From Candidatus Latescibacterota bacterium (lineage in GTDB: Bacteria; Latescibacterota; Latescibacteria; Latescibacterales; Latescibacteraceae), in NCBI GenBank assembly GCA_018656855.1, contig JABHYP010000370.1, positions 1 to 10,352 of the forward strand: 10,352 nt of DNA, read 5' to 3'. This document shows positions 6,790-10,352 of the stretch, one piece after another (position 1 is the first letter of the stretch; each line of letters begins with the position of its first letter). The notes under the pieces were generated by a model. That model did not search any database, had not been told where the DNA came from, and saw only the letters and a program-made list of their open reading frames with translations. The translations under genes and the position numbers were made by a program.

Positions 6790-7503
6790 TCACACAGCCT
6801 CCTGCATGTACTCCAGATAAACCTTTTCCAGGTCTTCTTCCTGAAATTCTTTGCTATTCCTTACCATCAAGAGTTTGCCTTCTTTCATTATACCTACACG
6901 GTCGGCGATTTCTTTTGCCCGGAAGATATCATGCGTACACATGAGAATGGCTTTGCCCTGCTCACGGAGTTCGGTGAGGATTTTTACGAACTCGGCTGCA
7001 GCTTTAGGATCAAGGCCGGATGTCGGCTCGTCCAAAAGGATATTCGGTGCATCCTTTATAATGGCTATAGTGATGCCAAGCTTTTGACGCATTCCTTTTG
7101 AAAATTTTTTGAGCCGCATTTCGAATGCTTCTTCCTGAAGGCCTACCCTCCGCATGTAATTGTAATAATCTTCTTTCTTCAGATTATTTTTCTCGCCGAG
7201 CCTGGCAAAGTAATCAAGGTTCTGGCGAGCGGTAAAGTTGCTGTAGAGCATGACATTTTCAGAGACGAACGATACATAACCTTTCGCTTCGAGCGGATCC
7301 TTGTTGACATCGATACCGTTGATAAGCGCGGTTCCTTCGGTAGGTTCGATAAAATTGAGGAACAGGTTTATGGTCGTGGTTTTACCTGCTCCGTTCGCAC
7401 CGAGGAGGCAGAAGATTTCGCCTTCCCCGACCTCGAGATTTAATTGATCCAGCGCAAGATTATTGTCTTCGTAACGCTTGGTTAATTCGATTGCCTGTAA
7501 CAT
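6790..7503 (-). CDS. ABC transporter ATP-binding protein (ABC-2 exporter type)
   Basis: A 237-residue cytoplasmic ATPase that powers the permease encoded downstream. All nucleotide-binding motifs are visible: Walker A GANGAGKT (35-42), a variant signature FSKGMRQ (134-140), Walker B ILLDEP (155-160) with catalytic Glu159, D-loop SGLD (162-165) and switch His191 in CTHD. The Q-loop region reads VSFVSENVMLY (77-87), with Glu where Gln is common, as seen in several ABC-2 exporter ATPases. The frame is open to a TTG at 7524, but GGAGGAA lies just before the ATG at 7503, and family alignment starts at MLQAIELTKRY, so the ATG is chosen. A 126-base gap separates it from the regulator upstream, the longest gap inside this operon. 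Confidence 0.95.
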   Translation of the reverse strand: MLQAIELTKRYEDNNLALDQLNLEVGEGEIFCLLGANGAGKTTTINLFLNFIEPTEGTALINGIDVNKDPLEAKGYVSFVSENVMLYSNFTARQNLDYFARLGEKNNLKKEDYYNYMRRVGLQEEAFEMRLKKFSKGMRQKLGITIAIIKDAPNILLDEPTSGLDPKAAAEFVKILTELREQGKAILMCTHDIFRAKEIADRVGIMKEGKLLMVRNSKEFQEEDLEKVYLEYMQEAV

Positions 7504-7506
7504 GGT

Positions 7507-7513
7507 TTCCTCC
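7507..7513 (-). promoter_or_regulatory. Shine-Dalgarno site deciding the ATPase start
   Basis: GGAGGAA on the minus strand, 3 to 5 bases before the ATG at 7503. It excludes the in-frame TTG at 7524, which has no such site. Confidence 0.75.
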
Positions 7514-7629
7514 GGAATGAACAATTTATTTTATCCTATAACAAGGCAATAACCATCCTGATTTTGTATAATCATAGTATCGCAGTTTATATCATTTATA
7601 CAGCGGTTACCTGTTAAAAATTCGATTAT

Positions 7630-7959
7630 TTATTCTGGCAGCTTGTTAAGAACCTGTTTCATGTTCTGGCGATACTCATTGAACGAGGTCCGCCCCGCCT
7701 CGGTAAGCCGAAGCATTGTATGGGGCTTCTTGCCCACGAATTCTTTCTCCACTTCTATGTAGCCCGCAGTTTCTAACTTGCTCATGTGCGATGAGAGGTT
7801 CCCCTTGGTGAGTCCTGTCTGGCGCATGAGAAAGAGAAAATCTGCGCTTTCGATCACATAGAGGTGAGCCATAATGTTAAATCGCGCGGGTTCATGGATG
7901 AGCCTGTCGATTTCAGCAGCGGGCTTTTTCGCGTTGCTATCCTGCTTTTGTGTGCTCAT
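7630..7959 (-). CDS. Small winged-helix transcriptional regulator (HTH_34/MarR-like)
   Basis: A 109-residue DNA-binding protein of the short winged-helix type (PF13601-like), probably a dimeric repressor of its own operon. Order: a charged N-terminal tail (1-14), helix 1 with HEPARFNI (22-29), the helix-turn-helix 41-67 ending in recognition helix NLSSHMSKLE (54-63), the wing (68-88, EKEFVGKKPH then LRLTEAGR), and a C-terminal helix 91-105 likely for dimerisation. Its ATG overlaps the stop of membrane protein D (ATGA), so it is translationally coupled to it. AAGGGGGA lies just before the start. Regulators of this family commonly sit beside membrane-protein or transporter genes; the signal sensed here is unknown. 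A truncated paralog lies at 5131-5328. Confidence 0.88.
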   Translation of the reverse strand: MSTQKQDSNAKKPAAEIDRLIHEPARFNIMAHLYVIESADFLFLMRQTGLTKGNLSSHMSKLETAGYIEVEKEFVGKKPHTMLRLTEAGRTSFNEYRQNMKQVLNKLPE

Positions 7960-8585
7960 GCTTCCCCCTTCGACTCTTCAAGGGGAGGATATTCCCGTAT
8001 AAACCGGCGCAAAAGAACAAAACCATAAACCGCAAAAGCCAGTCCGGGAACGCAGAATAAAAGACCTGCCGACAATACATGTCCGATTTGCCTGCCCATA
8101 AAATCGTACAGCATCATACCCGCTCCACCCAGCAGTGCGAGGATATACAAGCGGCGAAAATCGATAAAATATGCGGTCAGGCCAAGCGTTAATAAAATAT
8201 ACGCGCCGAGAGCCGTCGATTTGAAATAGCCTGTCCATACATGGTGGTACGCCCCGCTGACTGCAAGAATTAACAGAGTAGTTGTAGTTATAGCTACAAT
8301 CCAGTAAACATAGCGCATATTCTTTTTTCTTTTCAGGTGCTTATCTCCCAGCCTGACAATACCGAGACGGGGATTTGTGATTAGTTTCCTTCCTGCATGA
8401 AGGAGTGCGATCGGCGGCACGAGCAGCGCCACTGTTATAAAACGGGAAACGCCGATGTTCTCAAGTGCGTAGATAGCGCCAGCGATAATAAACATAAATC
8501 CGCAGAATATATCGATAAGGCCGTCGCAATAGGTCGCGCGGTATATTTTTTTTTCGAGGCTTTCAAGATAGTCATCGTTCAACAT
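7956..8585 (-). CDS. Membrane protein D of a four-paralog tandem array (unrecognised family)
   Basis: A 209-residue membrane protein I do not recognise by name. Its plan is shared with its three upstream neighbours: an N-terminal soluble segment LEKKIY, then CDGLIDIFCG (20-29) leading into the membrane; about five or six hydrophobic segments (roughly 25-43, 48-64, 93-111, 123-141, 145-161, 170-192); a basic loop KLITNPRLGIVRLG (67-80) between segments 2 and 3; an aromatic turn FRRLY (143-147); and a basic C-terminal RRFIREYPP (193-201). Positive charges in these loops suggest they lie in the cytoplasm. The start is the ATG at 8585, 7 bases after GGGGAGG; a GTG at 8591 is only one base from that site. 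Its stop overlaps the regulator start. Confidence 0.82.
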   Translation of the reverse strand: MLNDDYLESLEKKIYRATYCDGLIDIFCGFMFIIAGAIYALENIGVSRFITVALLVPPIALLHAGRKLITNPRLGIVRLGDKHLKRKKNMRYVYWIVAITTTTLLILAVSGAYHHVWTGYFKSTALGAYILLTLGLTAYFIDFRRLYILALLGGAGMMLYDFMGRQIGHVLSAGLLFCVPGLAFAVYGFVLLRRFIREYPPLEESKGEA

Positions 8586-8587
8586 AA

Positions 8588-9196
8588 TCACACCTCCCCG
8601 TCAATCAGCGGCTTATATGTCCTGAGAAACCGTATAAAAGTAAGCAGCCCTATTGCAAGAACGACAGCAGATAAAAAAAGGGTAAAGGTATGGCGGTCCT
8701 GTATGACACCATACAGCTCAAGTGTTCGAGACAGCGGTATTGTAACGCCAAACAGAACACCGTACAGATAATAACGCCTGTTGTTCATGAAATACGCCAA
8801 GAAAGAAAAAACCAGCATAATGATCACGGCCGCTACGAAAAGGCTCAAGAGAATTCTTCCTGCCAGGACATTGCCTCTTTTGCTGAAGAGGAGCACAAAG
8901 AGAGATGCCATCGATGCTGCCAGAACAGCGCTCACAACGCGCAGTTTCCTTATCCTTCCCGCGCCGAATTTAACGTGGCCAACCCGGGGAACCGTAATCG
9001 TTCTCCGAGCTATGGTAAACACTAACAAAAATATTGCATAGACGGGAATTATGAAATTATCACTCAAGTGTAATTTTGAAAGGAGGGCAGGCACAACAAA
9101 AACCAGCCCGAACATGATATCGTACAAGCCATCCTGTACATTGCTCATACAATAGGCGTCTTTCTCGATTTTTTTCAGATTGACATCATTCGTCAT
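8588..9196 (-). CDS. Membrane protein C of the four-paralog tandem array (unrecognised family)
   Basis: A 202-residue paralog of proteins A, B and D. It opens with LKKIEKDAY, then QDGLYDIMFG (21-30), which matches HEDGFVDIIIG of B and CDGLIDIFCG of D. The basic loop TITVPRVGHVKFG (66-78) is the family's best-conserved block. Hydrophobic segments lie near 25-40, 48-63, 87-105, 115-136, 142-158 and 171-187. The C-terminus has RFLRTYKP (189-196) followed by an acidic tail. The ATG overlaps the stop of B (TAATG), with GAGGAGG a good distance upstream. Its stop is two bases from the start of D. No catalytic motif or known transporter signature was seen. Confidence 0.82.
   Translation of the reverse strand: MTNDVNLKKIEKDAYCMSNVQDGLYDIMFGLVFVVPALLSKLHLSDNFIIPVYAIFLLVFTIARRTITVPRVGHVKFGAGRIRKLRVVSAVLAASMASLFVLLFSKRGNVLAGRILLSLFVAAVIIMLVFSFLAYFMNNRRYYLYGVLFGVTIPLSRTLELYGVIQDRHTFTLFLSAVVLAIGLLTFIRFLRTYKPLIDGEV
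8593..8599 (-). promoter_or_regulatory. Shine-Dalgarno site deciding the start of protein D
   Basis: GGGGAGG on the minus strand, within the last codons of protein C. Its 7-base spacing favours the ATG at 8585 over the GTG at 8591, which would be too close. Confidence 0.65.
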
Positions 9197-9840
9197 TACT
9201 GAACCTCCTCTACAGGCAGGGGGTATTTGTTAATAAAAGTTAGCAACTTATGAATTCCATAGAAAAGGATGCAAATACCGGGGATGCCCCATGAAATCAT
9301 GTTGTGCCACGGATCTCCTACGATATTTCGTAGGATTTCAACACATAGAACTCCGCTCCCTATAATAAAGCCATACGTTGTCAGGCGGGGAATTCCAAGC
9401 AGCCGCGCTTTTACCGACATAAGAGCCACAACACCCACAGCGATGGTAAACGGCACCTTAAAGCCGGAAATTGCCACACCGAATACATCGGTGAACTTAC
9501 CCAAAGCGGTGAGACTGACCAGCACGACGAGTACGATGAGCGACAGTACCGACAGCCTGACCGATATTTTTTGCGCCGCTTTACGCTCAGAGCCGAATTT
9601 AACGAAACCGATCCGCGGGGCCGTTATATTTCTTTTACCGAAATAGATGAGTAATGAAGCGAATAAAACCGGGATAGGAACCATTATCAGAATGTACCAG
9701 CGTCCTATCAACTCGCGGATAACCGGCATAACCGCGAAATTAACGAGCAGCATACCGATAATGATGTCGACGAAACCGTCCTCGTGTGTGGTCATCCACG
9801 CTTTCTTTTCCAGTTCAGTCAGATTGATATCGGATGTCAT
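9196..9840 (-). CDS. Membrane protein B of the four-paralog tandem array (unrecognised family)
   Basis: A 214-residue membrane protein. N-terminal LTELEKKAW and HEDGFVDIIIG (19-29) match C and D, which supports starting at the ATG at 9840 rather than far upstream in the same open frame. The conserved basic loop NITAPRIGFVKFG is at 71-83, and a C-terminal FINKYPLP at 202-209. Hydrophobic segments lie near 24-41, 48-66, 96-112, 127-144, 154-171 and 181-200. The stretch upstream in frame (to 10005) is antisense-looking and overlaps protein A. AGAGGAGA sits 6 bases before the ATG, and protein A's stop is 1 base away (TAATATG). The function is not recognised. Confidence 0.82.
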   Translation of the reverse strand: MTSDINLTELEKKAWMTTHEDGFVDIIIGMLLVNFAVMPVIRELIGRWYILIMVPIPVLFASLLIYFGKRNITAPRIGFVKFGSERKAAQKISVRLSVLSLIVLVVLVSLTALGKFTDVFGVAISGFKVPFTIAVGVVALMSVKARLLGIPRLTTYGFIIGSGVLCVEILRNIVGDPWHNMISWGIPGICILFYGIHKLLTFINKYPLPVEEVQ

Positions 9841-9841
9841 A

Positions 9842-10352
9842 TTATGTCTCCTCTGATGGTACGGTATATGTGCGGATGAAGCGGAACAACAAACCTGTTC
9901 CGTAAAGAATAATTGCAGCGCCGATAAATATGACCCTCGACGGCTCATCGCTGTAGAGGAGTTGACCGGGTACGAGTACCAGAAAAATCGAGACGATATA
10001 TGCATAATATCGGTTGATTCCGAAATAAAGGGCTCCGGCGCCGAGCGGGATAGAAAAGACTACCGAGACTATAAGCAGCGGATACATAGTGAATATATCC
10101 AATCCCGGCATAATGTCTCGTTTTATCGCGATAAATAACGTGACGGCAAAAACGAACGTGCCGAGAAAAACCATGACAAACAGCCAAATAGTTTGGCGGG
10201 CTTTTCTGAAAACAACGTTCCCCATGCGCGGTGCGGTTATCAGCTTTTTTATGGGCATCCACGATGATATCATCACAAAAGAGAAAACCGGTAGAACCCA
10301 AAAATGTTCGAGTACCATCTCAATGCCGAAGCCCAGTATGATAAAGCCTATC
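9842..10352 (-). CDS. Membrane protein A of the four-paralog tandem array, 5'-truncated by window edge
   Basis: The frame is open to the window end and gives 169 visible residues. The ATG at 10318 is internal, because the upstream codons read IGFIILGFGI, which aligns with the first membrane segment of B, C and D (the part after DG.xDI). About 25-30 N-terminal residues should lie outside the window. The family blocks are present: KLITAPRMGNVVF (36-48 of the visible part), NRYYAY (113-118) and RFIRTY (157-162). Membrane segments lie near 1-12, 17-31, 55-75, 90-110, 116-132 and 137-155. It is the first visible gene of the operon, so the promoter must lie beyond the window. Confidence 0.82.
   Translation of the reverse strand, partial: IGFIILGFGIEMVLEHFWVLPVFSFVMISSWMPIKKLITAPRMGNVVFRKARQTIWLFVMVFLGTFVFAVTLFIAIKRDIMPGLDIFTMYPLLIVSVVFSIPLGAGALYFGINRYYAYIVSIFLVLVPGQLLYSDEPSRVIFIGAAIILYGTGLLFRFIRTYTVPSEET
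9847..9854 (-). promoter_or_regulatory. Shine-Dalgarno site deciding the start of protein B
   Basis: AGAGGAGA on the minus strand ends 6 bases before the ATG at 9840. It supports this start and rejects the 55-codon in-frame extension up to 10005. Confidence 0.75.

Noticed and set aside
7504..7524. TTG-initiated 7-residue extension of the ABC ATPase
   Set aside because: A strong GGAGGAA site lies between it and the ATG at 7503, and ATPase family alignment begins at that ATG.
7504..7629. Internal promoter between regulator and ATPase
   Set aside because: Several -10-like hexamers (TATGAT, TAAAAT) exist, but none has an acceptable -35 at 16-18 bases. An internal promoter is possible in this 126-base gap but not supported.
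9841..10005. 55-codon N-terminal extension of membrane protein B
   Set aside because: It overlaps protein A in another frame, has no paralog support, and the ATG at 9840 has its own ribosome site and aligns with the starts of C and D.
10316..10318. ATG as the start of membrane protein A
   Set aside because: In-frame codons up to the window end align with the first membrane segment of the paralogs, so the true start lies outside.
1..10352. CRISPR array, transposase, tRNA or rRNA
   Set aside because: No regularly spaced long repeats, no recognisable transposase reading frame, and no cloverleaf or rRNA-like segments were seen.

Overview
This is bacterial DNA with moderate GC and AT-rich gaps. 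It carries Tat-exported sugar enzymes (a sulfatase and a Gfo/Idh/MocA-like protein, both with N-terminal twin-arginine motifs). That repertoire is typical of polysaccharide-degrading environmental lineages such as Planctomycetota, Lentisphaerota, Latescibacterota and relatives. The phylum is inferred from gene style only; no marker gene is present.

Left part (1-5118): two plus-strand genes, a 5'-truncated zinc alcohol/polyol dehydrogenase and an aldose-1-epimerase-like protein, end at a bidirectional terminator (about 1918-1952). Facing them on the minus strand are a Tat/lipoprotein-type sulfatase (2064-3515) and a Tat-exported, motif-degenerate Gfo/Idh/MocA-like protein (3994-5118). A 478-base non-coding gap (3516-3993) separates these two. 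It holds a good minus-strand sigma70-type promoter, a 10-bp inverted repeat and possible gene debris. Together the four genes suggest handling of sulfated or modified sugars: desulfation outside the cytoplasm, anomer interconversion and sugar oxidation inside.

Right part (5131-10352): one tightly packed minus-strand operon. In transcription order it contains four tandem, mutually paralogous small membrane proteins of a family I do not recognise (A partial, B, C, D), a small winged-helix regulator, an ABC ATPase and an ABC-2-type permease. It ends with a broken second copy of the winged-helix gene that keeps only the recognition helix-turn-helix core. Genes A to D and the regulator overlap or nearly abut (TAATATG, TAATG, TGATTATG, ATGA), implying translational coupling.

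The part most likely to be undescribed is this array: four diverged copies of one membrane-protein family, coupled to a regulator and an ABC-2 exporter. My reading is a self-regulated membrane or efflux complex, possibly for stress or toxin response; that role is inference. The three starts that differ from the longest open frame (B, D and the ATPase) were chosen by Shine-Dalgarno position and by paralog alignment.
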